Assembly (NCBI RefSeq): GCF_021130785.1
Contig: NC_060211.1
Span: 27,265,001-27,329,000, forward strand
Source of the DNA: Homalodisca vitripennis
Taxonomy: Eukaryota; Arthropoda; Insecta; Hemiptera; Cicadellidae
Length of the DNA stretch: 64,000 nt
Direction of reading: 5' to 3'
A program made the translations under genes and the position numbers. The notes below the pieces were generated by a model. The model saw only the letters and a list, made by a program, of their open reading frames with translations, made no database searches and had not been told where the DNA came from. Positions within the stretch are counted from its first letter, which is position 1. The number at the start of each line of letters is the position of its first letter. Positions 24,650 to 35,665 of this stretch are shown in pieces.

Positions 24650-24935
24650 ACTGTGCTGGCGCAATGTATGCGGTACGGCGGTTATAGCGACATAACCAAA
24701 TCAAGCAGCGTCAAGCGTGGCTACTGCATGGATGGGTGACCGCAGCCCGCCTGCCCAGCCATTGGTGGTGGTTCGGAAGTCACCTTGAAGCCATTGGTCC
24801 CCAGGTTAGAGAGATCTTCTTAGTCCTAACTTCGCCTCTTCTCTACTATACTCTACTCCGATCCTCTCCTCTCCATCCTCTCCATTCCACTCCACTCTCC
24901 ACTTCACTTTATTTTACTTTACACTCTTAATAAGA
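24650..24935 (+). mobile_element. 5S rRNA-derived SINE
   Basis: The head resembles animal 5S rRNA. TACGGCGGTTATAGCGACAT is followed by AAATCAAGCAGCGTCAAGCG (24,699-24,717, box A region) and GATGGGTGACCG (24,731-24,742, box C region). These are the internal RNA polymerase III promoter elements of 5S genes. After the head comes a non-5S body (GCCATTGGTGGTGGTTCGG, TTGGTCCCCAGGTTAGAGAG, TTCTTAGTCCTAACTTC) and a CT-rich tail of CTCCACTTCACTTT type. A 5S gene would end with the box C-distal stem instead, so this is a retroposed SINE. The 64-codon open frame inside it is incidental. Confidence 0.82.
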
Positions 24936-25149
24936 ATGAAGTGAAATTTTACAGTTCGTATCAATTTACTGCCTATAGCATACAATTTAACGTAATTCTA
25001 TTGGTTACAAGGTAGAAGTATTGTACATTCTTCCGTGAGGTTGCTCGCAAATATTCAAGTTTATAGTTAATTTCATTAGGCTAAATCTGTTACGATGTCA
25101 CATATAAAATTCCATAGTATTTTACTCTTTTTGGTTGTACATTCATTTG

Positions 25150-25400
25150 TTCTGAATTTTATAGTTGCCATCATGTTTATCCATAAGATAAATAGAAAAA
25201 CGTTCACTAGCGTTCAGCCAAACCCCATGCAGTAAATGACATGTAACATCATCGAACTTCATGTTGCTTAAGTAGAAATAAAGTTTTATGCAAAATTCTT
25301 TCTTAAGATACCGTTAAAACAAATAATAGAAGACACATAGAAAGACAGACAGACAATTTTTCATTCCTTTGAGTCATTCGCTTTGCTAAGTCACTGTCAA
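25150..25400 (+). repeat. Dispersed repeat family R2, copy
   Basis: Runs GTTGCCATCATGTTTATCCA, GCGTTCAGCCAAACCCCATG, ATCATCGAACTTCATGTTGC, AGTAGAAATAAAGTTTTATG, a GACAGACAGACAATTTTTCA tract and a CCTTTGAGTCATTCGCTTTG end. Same order as at 4,828 and 62,685. Confidence 0.7.
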
Positions 25401-26220
25401 TTATGTTTAAAATAAATAAATAAACATTCCTTTATTTCTTAAGCGTTTCTCAGTACATAACTGTTTTTCAGAATAACTTGCGTCAAATGGTGTATGACTA
25501 ATAACTACTTATCAACTAAATAACAATAACATACATTACAACACAGAAACAACAACAAAGAGTACAAAAACAGTTAAAACTCTATAAATTAATTATTTTC
25601 AGGCCATTCAAAAACAGAAATGAAAATTATGTCAATAAAACATATAAAAGTTCTAAAACCTACAAACTAATATAACAAAATCACTACTTAATGTGCAAAC
25701 CCTTTATTAACATCTTAGTTGTTGCTGTTGTATAATATTTCGTGAGTATGAGTTTTCGGTTAACTACTATTGGACTGGTTGACTAGTTTTATTTAAATGT
25801 TATATTCCATTATACAAATTTTAAATAGGTTATATTATTATTATTAAGTATAGTTTAAACCCCTATAAGGTGCGTAGGATTCGATAATAGTCTATTGCAT
25901 GTATGAAGTATTTGCTAACTGATCATAAAATAATACATAACTCATACTTAAAACATAAACTTATTCAGTATTTTTTTGTATTCAAATATAGTATTGTGAA
26001 TGCATGGTAGACTTATACATTTAAGTCAATAATGTTATTGTTAAGTATTATAAATACAGGTATATTTAAAAAAAAATTTGGTTTCTTGCATTTTTAATCA
26101 TAATAATTGGATGAAAATTATTAAATTCTTGTATTAGTATGAAATTTAGTGATATTCACATAAAAAAAACACAGGTACTAAAAACCTGCAAACAAAGTTA
26201 AGTAAAGATGTCTTATTTTA
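25401..26220. other. AT-rich sequence, nothing recognised
   Basis: No feature supported. Confidence 0.5.
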
Positions 26221-26285
26221 CCAGGTGAAGTTAGGGCTAAGAAGCCCTCTCTAACACTTAACCTGGGAACCAAAGGCTACAACTT
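26221..26285 (-). repeat. Fragment of the 5S-SINE body, reverse orientation
   Basis: The reverse complement reads AGCCTTTGGTTCCCAGGTTA, then GTTAGAGAGGGCTTCTTAGC and CCTAACTTCACC. This matches the non-5S body of the SINE at 24,785-24,835. The 5S head is absent, so this is either a 5'-truncated copy or a related SINE with the same body. Confidence 0.65.
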
Positions 26286-26978
26286 AACGATTAAAGTTCA
26301 TAGCGGAAATCCCTATTGGAAACGAACAGGCCTCAAAAATGCAGGTTAATACTCAAATATACGGGTTAACGCGCGAAATTTTACCACTCATTGTAGCACA
26401 TTAATGGGTATCATGCAGTTAATGGATACAATATTTATCCAAAGGATTTCCTACAAGTCAGACTACTTCAAGCACCTATTCTTATAATTTCACCTATAAA
26501 TTGCAACGTTTGCAGTTACTTTCAACTAAACGAAAAGAAAGAAAGGCTGTAACCCAGCCCTAGGTCTTTGTCGGAGTAAATTGAGCTAATTTAGAGTATA
26601 ACGTTGGCACTTACCGCCTACAGCAGTCCATCTATTGTTACTGAAATATTGTTTTTTTCTGTTAGTGTCCATTGAAGGCCTTTCCAGGCTAAATATCCGC
26701 TTTAAGATATTTAATGTCCCATGCAGTTAATACGTAATAAGGGAATCGGCTAATTTTGTGCATAATCAGTCAGATATGTCACTGTACAATATTTATAACA
26801 TTATTCCTTCATAATATAAAATATAATTGCACTCTAAGGTTAATTAGTTTTAGATTTGGAGCTCTCAGTGTGCTACATTTGCTGACAGATGATTGCTAAA
26901 AACATAGTTTTAGAGGCAGGGCAAAGTCAGTAATCTCAAACTCCTGAAGGCATCTCTGAACGGCTTTAAGACGACATT
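26286..26978. other. Sequence upstream of the tRNA-like SINE
   Basis: No gene supported. On the minus strand, 26,970-26,900 reads residues like CLQEFEITDF. These faintly resemble ILQEHEVTNF in the minus strand of the 123-bp repeat at 60 kb. This may be chance. Confidence 0.4.
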
Positions 26979-26980
26979 TA

Positions 26981-27345
26981 GTGCCGATGGCCAAGTGGTC
27001 TAAGACGTCGGACTTTGAGTCTGAGTTAGGGATAGCGCAGGTTCGAATCCTGTCTGTGACCGTTGCACTTTTTATCAGTACCATTGACCTTGCACTGTAT
27101 CGATTCTCCCCCTTATTCTGCTTGATAAAATCCTCGCACACACCAGTGGCCCATGAGGACGGACAAAATAAGGCTTAAAAGGGGATCGGTCTCTCCTTTT
27201 TAAATAAAAAACAATCTCAAAGCACATCGTGCCATTGACCTCCCACTTCTTTAAAATTATTATTTGTTTCCCCCCAAAGAGGGGGGGTTTATTTACCTTG
27301 ACCATCGTTGAATTATAGATCGGGGAATTTCCCATGTAATTTTCC
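26981..27345 (+). mobile_element. tRNA-derived SINE
   Basis: The tRNA-like head has an A box at 26,988-26,998 (TGGCCAAGTGG) and an exact B box at 27,040-27,050 (GGTTCGAATCC), the split RNA polymerase III promoter. The D-arm style and long variable arm (GTTAGGGATAGC) point to a Leu/Ser-class ancestor. The anticodon stem TCGGA/TCTGA pairs around the loop CTTTGAG, which would put TTG (Gln) in the anticodon position. The acceptor ends GTGCCGA and CTGTGAC do not pair well. A body of about 280 bp follows (GTGGCCCATGAGGACGGACA, AAAAGGGGATCGGTCTCTCC), and the 3' end is C/G-run rich. It is a SINE, not a working tRNA gene. Confidence 0.85.
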
Positions 27346-27990
27346 CTCCTCCACCTGCCCAGTGTTTTTGTACTCCGTCTTGTGTATTCAAGTTCGTATA
27401 CAGATAGAGTGTCGATCCTGTGACAATCCGTTTGGGAGAAGGATATATTCCTGTACTTTCACCGTGCTGGAATTAAAGTAAATAATTATGCAATGTGAAA
27501 CCTGTTTTCTTCAAATGCTCTTTAAATCCAATCAAAATGTATTTGGTGTTAATAAAAATTAATCCCATAGTTTTGAGGTTAAATGTATCAAAGTACTTCA
27601 TATTTTGGTATAATTTTCATATATTCTTCATTTTATCTGATTAATCTAAATTAAATATCGATTCACCTTTGGGAGGTATAAACAAAATAATATGGCTCAC
27701 TTATTAATTGTTCCCAGTTTCATACCAATGGTCACCATTTCTGATAAAGTATTAAAATTAATTTTTTCCTTTTTATCTAGGTTATTAATCACTTACTGTT
27801 GGCTCATAAAGTAGTTTTTAATGATATTTTAATGTAATCAATGGTTTTAGTTTTACAATTTACACTAAAATTATAATTAAATAAAGAGTATGCCCGTATT
27901 AAGATTATTAAGATATATAGTATGAAGTAAGCAACAAAATATGACCTTTTATGGACGGACAATTAATATCCTAATGATTAACCTACGAGA
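27346..27990. other. AT-rich sequence, nothing recognised
   Basis: No feature supported. Confidence 0.5.
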
Positions 27991-27994
27991 TGGA

Positions 27995-28465
27995 CACATT
28001 TGCATTTTAATATAACCGTGAAACGTCAGATTGCACCGGTAATTGTGTTTTTTAACTATCACATGGAAGGGGACCTAATAAAATGTATACGTGTCTTGTT
28101 TAACTTAGCAGTGCAGCCAACTGGCAAAGGCAAAGTAAACAAGGAAACGTGACATTGCCTGTTGTGAGTGTAGTATTACTACCCCTTAGCAACTTTTATT
28201 ATCCGCTTTCTTGTTTATTTAGTCGAGATTACATCTTATAGTTTAACAATATTTTAATGGATTACTGTAGTAACAAATACATTATATATTAATACATTAT
28301 CTCAATACAAGTTTTTTGTTGTTAACTTTTATCACCAAAACTCTCGAGATATTGTAAACACATTAGTAATGCGCTCATATTCCAATATAAATGTAAATAG
28401 AAAACGAATTTAACACGAATTAAATTTCCAATGAATAAAAACTTACTTTACTCCTTTCCTCCATG
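27995..28465 (+). repeat. Duplicated block R11, left copy
   Basis: Long, well-preserved match to 46,685-47,090 in the same orientation. Landmarks are GTCAGATTGCACCGGTAATT, TATCACATGGAAGGGGACCT, GTGTCTTGTTTAACTTAGCA, GACATTGCCTGTTGTGAGTG and GATTACATCTTATAGTTTAA. The right copy can be read as a 99-codon frame, but the left copy breaks that frame. It is therefore not a conserved coding region. Confidence 0.9.
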
Positions 28466-29089
28466 AAGACTACAGTATTTTATTTTCACAATAAATTAAT
28501 ATTATTCTCAGGCTTTGTATAATAAGAAGGCTTTAAAATAGAATAAATTTCATCTTAAAGTATTCCCGATTATTGTAAAAGAAATTTGCTTTACACTGGT
28601 CCAATTTTAAATTTAAGAACATTGACTGCTTTTAGTCCGAATGAATTGTAATTCCGATGCTAAGGTCGAGTTTGCTTTGTTGCCCGATCTTACAATATAT
28701 AAGGACGTATGACTGAGAGGCCTACACCTTTCAAAAAACAACAAAGCGGATTCTGCAACGGTCATTAATTCTGTAGAAAAAGTTATATTACACTACTGAT
28801 TTGTTAAAATTTTAAGTATGTTTTTTACTGATGCTTCAAGTTTCATTATATGCATATTTTAACTTTTTGTTCAGCAGTTAATTGCATTAAAATTTAAATA
28901 AGATTTTTTTTACTTTTAAGCTTTCTCTGTGCTTTCAAGATTATAATTTAAAATAGTACTTAGATTAATCAAATATTTGTCTGCGTTGTCATATTATAGT
29001 GTTTGAATAGAACAGTTGGTTAGTTTTTAACAGGTTCTTTCAATTAATAGGATGTGTTCGTTCAAATTATTTTCTTATGAGAATTTTTA
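28466..29089. other. AT-rich sequence, nothing recognised
   Basis: No feature supported. Confidence 0.5.
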
Positions 29090-29262
29090 AACTGCAGAGG
29101 CCAGTGGGGCGTAGTCTAGAGGAATTTTCGAAATAAGAGTATACCTATGTGAGAGACCATAAGAATGTTCATGTAACATTTCAATAAAACAGGCCATCCA
29201 CACACACAAACACTCTGAGAGACATCATTCGAATTTTTATACAATAGTATAGATTATATTCA
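29090..29262 (+). mobile_element. Short RTE-like interspersed element, forward copy
   Basis: Forward counterpart of 24,175-24,370. GCCAGTGGGGCGTAGTCTAG, then GAGACCATAAGAATGTTCAT, AACATTTCAATAAAACAGGC, a CACACACACAAACACTC stretch and a TTATACAATAGTATAGAT end. Confidence 0.6.
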
Positions 29263-29954
29263 GAATTATACAATTTCTGCATGTCGAGGGTGACGACTAA
29301 AATCAGCGAGTGGTACTTGCATACTGAGATCCATTACGCAATATGTGCGGTAGATAATTACGCGTTACGTTATGTAATTAAATATAACGTTTTGTATATC
29401 ACGGTCATAGCCGAAAAAGTTTAAATACAAAATGAGATTTTATTCAATTTGAAAAAAGTTAGAAACCAACTATTTCATGACTAAAGAAACACGTAAGGTA
29501 ACATCATCTCCACTACTAATATCGTATGTAGGAGTCTTCTCTTTCACTGAGTCTCTTTAAGATAGATATCTGCATACTCCAACCTAAACTATAGTGTACT
29601 AGAATAGCAGTCTCGATTCAAACTATACAAAAATTGCTTCATAAAAAAACTTATGGATATCAACTCTAATCAAGTTTATTATTATATGTATATTTTATGC
29701 TCTGTTCAAAAATATATGAAACACTAGTTTCATATCTTTTTAATCACATCATGTATATCCTACTCTCAGCGTGATGTATATTGATATAGGTTATTTTTAT
29801 TTTCTGTAAGAAAACAATTTATAGAATTATATATTAAATGTCTGACTTTTTTCCGAACGTTTAATTTAATGCTCAGAAAAAATAGAAAAATGCCTCTTAA
29901 TATTGTATTCCGACTAAAACTGGTATGTTTGTAGAAGGAAAAAGAAATCATATT
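29263..29954. other. AT-rich sequence, nothing recognised
   Basis: No feature supported. Confidence 0.5.
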
Positions 29955-31090
29955 CAGCTATAACAAAGACTACAGTAACGTGAAGGCATTTCGTAATAAG
30001 GGTTCAGAGAATTTCGGAAAGAATGTGTATGTTTGCTTCAACGATAAGCATATCTCTTTGACCACATCTCTTTATGCCTTTAATGAGGTTCAAGCGGTCC
30101 TTTTGTCTCTTCTTGCTGTGTTTGAATTTAATTTCAATTAAAAATAACAATAAAGAACTATTGTTTAAAGAATTATAACTTTTATAGCCAATGGTGCCAG
30201 TCCATTAAAGAGTGATACAAAATAATTGGAGTCTTGTCCATAAATTAAGAAACTAAAATATAAAAACTATAAATACGTCACTCAATAACAAACATACTAT
30301 AACAATGTTACATACAAATTCTAATAAAATAATAAATGACTTAACTGCAAAGTGTACGAAATATATTTTTAAATTTTTGAATAATTGTAAATTGCTTCAA
30401 ACAAAAATTGTATTTTTCATAACTAATTTCTAAATTTCATTGAATTTTGAACTTTTAAAAGCTATTTAGCAGTTTTGCTATTTTATAACATCTTTCATAT
30501 AAATTTTACATAATTGAATTTGGGTATTCAAAGTTATGATCCTACCAAAGACTTAATTAAACTATTAATATTGAAGTGCTATTGGCATATTGTAATATTC
30601 ATGAGACATAATAGTGGAAATTAATAATAACAGTGACGCCAAACTCAAAAATTCATAAATGAGTTGAATATACCATATATGACGTGTAGAGAAAATGTGC
30701 GTATTTATTGAAATAATTTGTGGTTATGTGTTCCTGGACTATGAGAGTTTACGTGGCTGCTTAGGCTGGGCTCTACAATTATTGCTTAAACACTTATAAC
30801 TGACTAACAAATTACATTGCTTCATTTATCACATTTTAAACTTTTATAACTATTTCATTGGATATGATGGTTCAATTTCTCTATAATTAACTAATAGATA
30901 GCGAAAAAAGAGGTTATACTGACAGGGTTGTCTCTTTACCGTCATATTTCTAGTAAGTATAGAGGATATGAAATAAGGGAATGATATTTTTCCTGAACCT
31001 AGCCCCTAGAATCACTTCAGTGTTTGTGACTTCAAAGATGAATCAGTAAAATTACGAAACTTTTAAATTAAAAAATATTTGATTTAGCAC
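29955..31090 (+). repeat. Duplicated block R12, left copy
   Basis: Recurs at 49,530-50,960. Ordered landmarks are CGTAATAAGGGTTCAGAGAA, CATCTCTTTATGCCTTTAAT, GAGGTTCAAGCGGTCCTTTT, CCAATGGTGCCAGTCCATTA, TTCATGAGACATAATAG, GTGTTCCTGGACTATGAGAG, GTTATACTGACAGGGTTGTC and CTAGAATCACTTCAGTGTTT. The right copy is interrupted by an RTE-like element at 50,024-50,348 that is missing here, so this is the empty-site version. Confidence 0.85.
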
Positions 31091-31868
31091 TAATTGTAGC
31101 AAGTTTTAGTCAAATACATTTATTTATTAAGGACCTGGAAAATTACTTAAACATTTAACCAATATTTTAAAATAGTCTTCAAACATTGGAGATTGGGGCA
31201 TATAGGCAATTAACAAAGTAATGTCAAAGTTGGCCGGGATATACTCACATCGCCATCAAAAAGAGTGAAAAATTATCTCATATTTTCGCTATTTTTGACA
31301 CTACACTTTTCAATTAAAATATCCGTTTTATAAAAATCAGTTATCTAATTTGCAATAAAATGTCATAACTAGAGTGTCATATAAATACTAACCATAATTA
31401 GTAAACCATTTATATTATCTTTGTAAGACCCCTGCCATTGTTGGAAGGACACCTTGCATGTAAATGTAGTTAGATATAAATAATTGGACTTATCAGAGAA
31501 AATTAAACTCACTATCGCTACCTGCCTTATACAAAGTTTATTTCTGAGTTTAATAACATTTTTAATTTGTTATATTTTGTGTTTTTTTTACAGCCTTCAA
31601 TTATGATTATTATACCATTTCATTATTATAACCATTATTATAACCATTTCATTATTTTTTTTATTTTAGTTTCCTTATGTAAACAATTAAAACACACTAC
31701 AAAAAACAATTTTAACTAATTATTTAAATATATGTACGATCCAAGATCAAATTTTTACGTACAGTCCAAATGCTAAAGTGTGTTTCTGAAGATTAGTCCA
31801 ATGTGTATTATTACCACATTCGTCTGCTAAATACTATACTCATTCTTAACCACCAGTATTTTTACTAA
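31091..31868. other. AT-rich sequence, nothing recognised
   Basis: No clear feature. Faint similarity of 31,500-31,600 to 51,410-51,500 (both end in GCTACAGCC/TTTACAGCC type sequence) fits the larger duplication. Confidence 0.4.
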
Positions 31869-32481
31869 TACAGGGTGGGCCATAAGTCAGTTGTCAGTTG
31901 TCACTAGCAATCCTTAGACTTTGTTTTTCCTAGCGTAGTAGTTGTGAACTTGACTAAGTCAAACACAACTTTTCCTGCGGCCGGTTAAGGAAAAGTTGAT
32001 ATGGCAACAAGATGGAGCACCCCCCCCCCCATTATGGACTTATTGTGAGAGACTTTCTAAATAATAACTTTAATGAATGGATTGGCAGACGGGGTACTAT
32101 TGAATGGCCTCCACGGTCCCCAGATATAACACCGATGGATTATTCAGTCTGGGGTATACTAAAAAATGAGGTTTATTCAGTCAAGATTCGTAATGTTGAG
32201 CATTTGAAGGAACGAATCCAATCAGAATTTGAAAACTTACAGTCCAGGAACATTTGCGACAAAATTTGTAAATCTGTGTTAAAAAGATGCAATCTTTGCT
32301 TAGAACAGCATGGAGACCACTTTTAGCATCTTTTGTAGGTTCATTGAATACTACATGTTTTCCTGTATTAATAAATTGTATTTGTACTACATAGTAAAAT
32401 AAATGTATTTTTATTTTCGCTTGTTTGGTATATTATTGCACCAAATGCATTTTTGACAACTGACTTATGGCCCACCCTGTA
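31869..32481 (+). mobile_element. Internally deleted mariner-like element with perfect TIRs
   Basis: TA target duplications at 31,869-31,870 and 32,480-32,481 flank a 609-bp element. Its 26-bp terminal inverted repeats (31,871-31,896 and 32,454-32,479; starting CAGGGTGGGCCATAAGTCAG) match without error. Only the C-terminal third of the transposase gene remains inside, so it is a deletion derivative that would need a transposase supplied elsewhere. Perfect TIRs indicate a comparatively recent insertion. No matching element was seen in the right-hand duplicate near 52.2 kb. Confidence 0.95.
31990..32326 (+). pseudogene. Mariner-like transposase fragment (C-terminal third)
   Basis: Begins abruptly just before the second catalytic motif, WQQDGAP (Asp codon 32,011-32,013). 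An 11-C run at 32,020-32,030 puts the rest in another frame, which opens at the ATG of 32,012. The remainder reads HYGLIVRDFLNNNF, WPPRSPDITPMD and WGILKNEVY, with the third catalytic residue an Asp in SPD (32,123-32,125). It ends at a stop after HGDHF. Together with the N-terminal motifs at 20.2-21.0 kb it shows the usual mariner-family layout. The HTH domain and first catalytic Asp are deleted, so it is not functional. The C-run length may differ between individuals. Confidence 0.9.
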
Positions 32482-32639
32482 TATTAATAAACCAGAGTGA
32501 ATTTACTTAATTCAAAAGTTAAGGATGCAGTCTATATAGAAACACCTGATCCAGCCGACGGATGGCAACTACATGTAAATTTTAAAAGGTTTTAAAATAT
32601 TTATGTGATAGATTTTTAAACGAAAAAAGTCCATTCGTA

Positions 32640-32880
32640 GCTCTTGGATTTTTGTCATTATTACTACTTTAGGTCATAATTCTAGGTAGGTGTACATTTT
32701 CTATATGTTTGTCTTTAAGCCTTCTCAGCATTTGCATTAAAACTTTTTTAAATTATATGAACCGCCCAAGTTAAGTAGCAGTTGTGTAAAGTAATTATTA
32801 GTACTATCGTGAAAAGAAACTAACGATAAAAACTCTCAGGGATAAGTTGATAAGACAACTGTACACACATCAACCATAAA
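32640..32880 (+). repeat. Duplicated block R13, left copy
   Basis: Diverged match to 52,300-52,510: TACATTTTCTATATGTTTGT against TACATTTTCCATATGCTCAT, AAGCCTTCTCAGCA against AACCTTCTTAACAA, and TACTATCGTGAAAAGAAACT against TACTATCCTGAAAAGGAACT. It lies immediately right of the mariner-like insertion. Confidence 0.65.
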
Positions 32881-33699
32881 ATACTAAACAGATCAAGCTG
32901 AACTAGAAACCTTACGCCAATTAATTTCGCAAATGTTTATACACGAAGCGGAAACTTGTTACATTTTGAGTTACATTTTGCATAAAAATAAACAATAATT
33001 TTTAAAGTAATATTTAGTTAACAACAGTCTACATACAGCATTTTATTAAACAACTATATTAATAAATATGCTTCTAATGCTGTGACAGAAAAGAGTAACG
33101 AATAAGCGGAAATAAAGGAAACTAATGAGCCTGAATAAAACAATAAAACGTTACTTAATATTTCAGAATTAAACGTAAATTGAATTTTCAAGATGATCAG
33201 CTGCTTACGATTGCGTCTGTGCTCATATTTATGGAATTTAGGACATTTCTGTAAAAAAACTGTTACCTCCAAAAAATAATCTGTTTCATACTGACTTTAC
33301 TGGAAAAAGCTCCTCCCTTTGTTTTAGGGTGTCTTGTTTGACAATGTAGAAGCGTATAAATTAGGCTTATCTTGCAAATGGTTCCAGCCATTGCTTCCTA
33401 CCTTTCTTAAAATCTAACCGAGAATTTGCCCATCTCTAAAAATCATTAGTGTTATCTTTGAAACGTACCATTATTATAGCTCATCCTTCCAGCACTGCTT
33501 ATTAACAGTGCAATATTTCCATACCATTCATCAGAGCGGTAATGAACCCTAATTCAGCATGCCATCATGCCTCACTCTTTCATTTCAGAATACAATTGAC
33601 CTCTAAAGGTGTCATCCAGATACATAACATAAGAAGTGAAATATTCTTTGCATCATCCATGAGATGAATGACATGCATTAAAAGAAAGCTGCATTTCTG
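32881..33699. other. Intergenic sequence, nothing recognised
   Basis: No feature supported. The minus frame 33,272-33,054 has no motif. Confidence 0.45.
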
Positions 33700-34440
33700 T
33701 ATCTTACTGCTCCTTCAACTCACAAGTGCTCATATACTAGCAAAAGTGACAGTTTTTTAAGTTTCCTGTTCCGTTTGAAAAATACTAAAGAGATTCATCG
33801 TACTATTTTATGCTTTGACATTTCGTACTTCGATTTTGAAAATTGTTTATGAAACCGCGGGTTACAAAATCGAAATTATCTTCAGACATATCCATGATGT
33901 CATTGTTTAGTTAAAAACTGCTACACATTGTGAACCTAACCTCGACAGCTAATATTTATGTGTCGTACGGACATTTTAGTCAAACACATCCGTGCAACCG
34001 ATTCAGTCCAAATCTCCTTCTTGGTGAGCCTTAAGTTCCTCTTCCGCGGTAAAGTATACAGTAAAAAATATCAGTATAAAGCTAAGAAAAACTGAAAATG
34101 TCCTTCAACTTACTTCTCAATACGTTTTCAGGAGGGAACTGCTAAAATTCATGCGTAATTTTACTTACGCTTACACATATATATTCGTAAAAAGAATAGA
34201 ATCCCTCAAGTGAGGTAATATAAAACGGGTTAGGCACACGTAATGTGTGTCAGGTTGGATTATAGCATAAATCTGACCTGTGGATTAAATAAACAACACA
34301 ATACAGCAGTGGGCTAAGCGCGGTTCACGTAAACATTGAATACCGCCATAAGCTCTCAAGGGCGGTGTTATTCACCTCTTTGTTTATGAACAACAGAATC
34401 CTGCACTGAATCTCACTAACACCTACTAGTATTCACGTCT
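33700..34440 (+). repeat. Duplicated block R3-long, left copy
   Basis: Matches 53,400-54,120 in the same orientation. Landmarks are AAGTGCTCATATACTAGCAA, TTCGATTTTGAAAATTGTTT, CTCAAGTGAGGTAATATAAA, ACGGGTTAGGCACACGTAAT, AACAACACAATACAGCAGTG, CGTAAACATTGAATACCGCC and CACCTCTTTGTTTATGAACA. The right part (34,240-34,425) is the reverse of 5,125-5,280. Confidence 0.85.
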
Positions 34441-35189
34441 GAAGTTTATTCTTTGTTTATTTATCGAGTGCCTACACTATGAGTAGTGCATACACTATCC
34501 ATCATTCGTTGAAATTATTTTTAGAGACAGTGTTATTGGTCTAAATATCATTTCTAGAGAGTGCATTAGAATTGCAAAAAGGGATTATTTCCCGTAAGAA
34601 GCTTTTCAAGTACCACCAGCCTGAAAAAAGAGCACATATGTAATTAAATTCATCTTTATTCAACATTATCCAGTACTTTAACGAAACATTACTAAATGGC
34701 GATTCTAAATGGATAAATGTACACAGTGTTGGACTTTAGTTTTATTATGTTCGGCAGGTTAAGGTAGGAGCTGAAAACTGTGTGGAAAATATGTTTTTAT
34801 AACAGAGTTATATCATATAACAGTATTTTTTTTAGAATTCGTCTACAATAAAATATAATTAAAGCTAATTCGGTAAATTCTGTTTATACATAATAACATC
34901 TGTAACTGGCAGTGAATGTAAAATTTTAAAAAGTAATTCAACTTTTTAATTTTACATGTATATAGATCTAATAGTATAATTCATGGGTATTTACTTACCC
35001 AATATTAAGAAAACTATCTTAACGTTTTTAGATGATTTTATTGTTAAAAACATTAATGTTCAATAAACACTCACATTAAATATTGAAAATAAAAACATAC
35101 ACCTATTTGTATGCTGTTAAAAATAAAATAATTTGACAGTATACGGATTTATTTATACTTATTTAAAATTCTATCATTTTCCTTACTAT

Positions 35190-35390
35190 CCAAGGCGTTG
35201 TGATTATTAAAGTCAAACCACTAAAGACAGCCACCTAAAGCTTAGAGCAAAGACCTGAAAGGAATTGTGAATGTTTAATGATGCAATGAGACAGAGTAAA
35301 CAGCTTTCAGGCTGCTAAAGATTACGATAATGAGCTACTGTAAACCTCAACACTTCTTATGTATTAAAATCATCTTTCAAAGGTTGCATA
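35190..35390 (-). repeat. Repeat R4, reverse partner of 3.6 kb
   Basis: CCAAGGCGTTGTGATTATTA, AACCACTAAAGACAGCC, AAACAGCTTTCAGGCTGCTA and AACCTCAACACTTCTTATGT are the reverse complement of blocks at 3,585-3,795. Confidence 0.78.
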
Positions 35391-35499
35391 TTATGTAAAA
35401 GAAGAAAAAACTCCTTCATACGAATTCGAGACGTGTTTTTTTTTTATTGTTTACGAATTATACTTTAATGGACATTTTTTAGTCTAATCTCTACTGCGA

Positions 35500-35665
35500 G
35501 TTTAGCTGCAGTTCACGTTCCTCTCACGTGCTTCACCTGAATTCTGATGCTGTTTCAGACTCGGCCCTTGAATTCTAAAGTGATGTTCGTCTGAATATAT
35601 CAAAAATTAGTCGGCAAAATAGAAATTCAAATTGTACCGCATCGTTTCGCCAAGAGGGACACCCA
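35500..35665 (+). repeat. Repeat R6, direct partner of 6.9 kb
   Basis: GCAGTTCACGTTCCTCTCAC, CTTCACCTGAATTCTGATGC, AATTCTAAAGTGATGTTCGT, AGTCGGC and CCAAGAGGGACACCC parallel the 6,865-7,065 sequence in the same order. Confidence 0.6.

Noticed and set aside
24660..24745. Functional 5S rRNA gene
   Set aside because: Only the central and box regions resemble 5S; the ends are replaced by an unrelated body and CT-rich tail.
27000..27060. Functional tRNA gene
   Set aside because: The A and B boxes are good, but the acceptor stem does not pair and a long SINE body follows.
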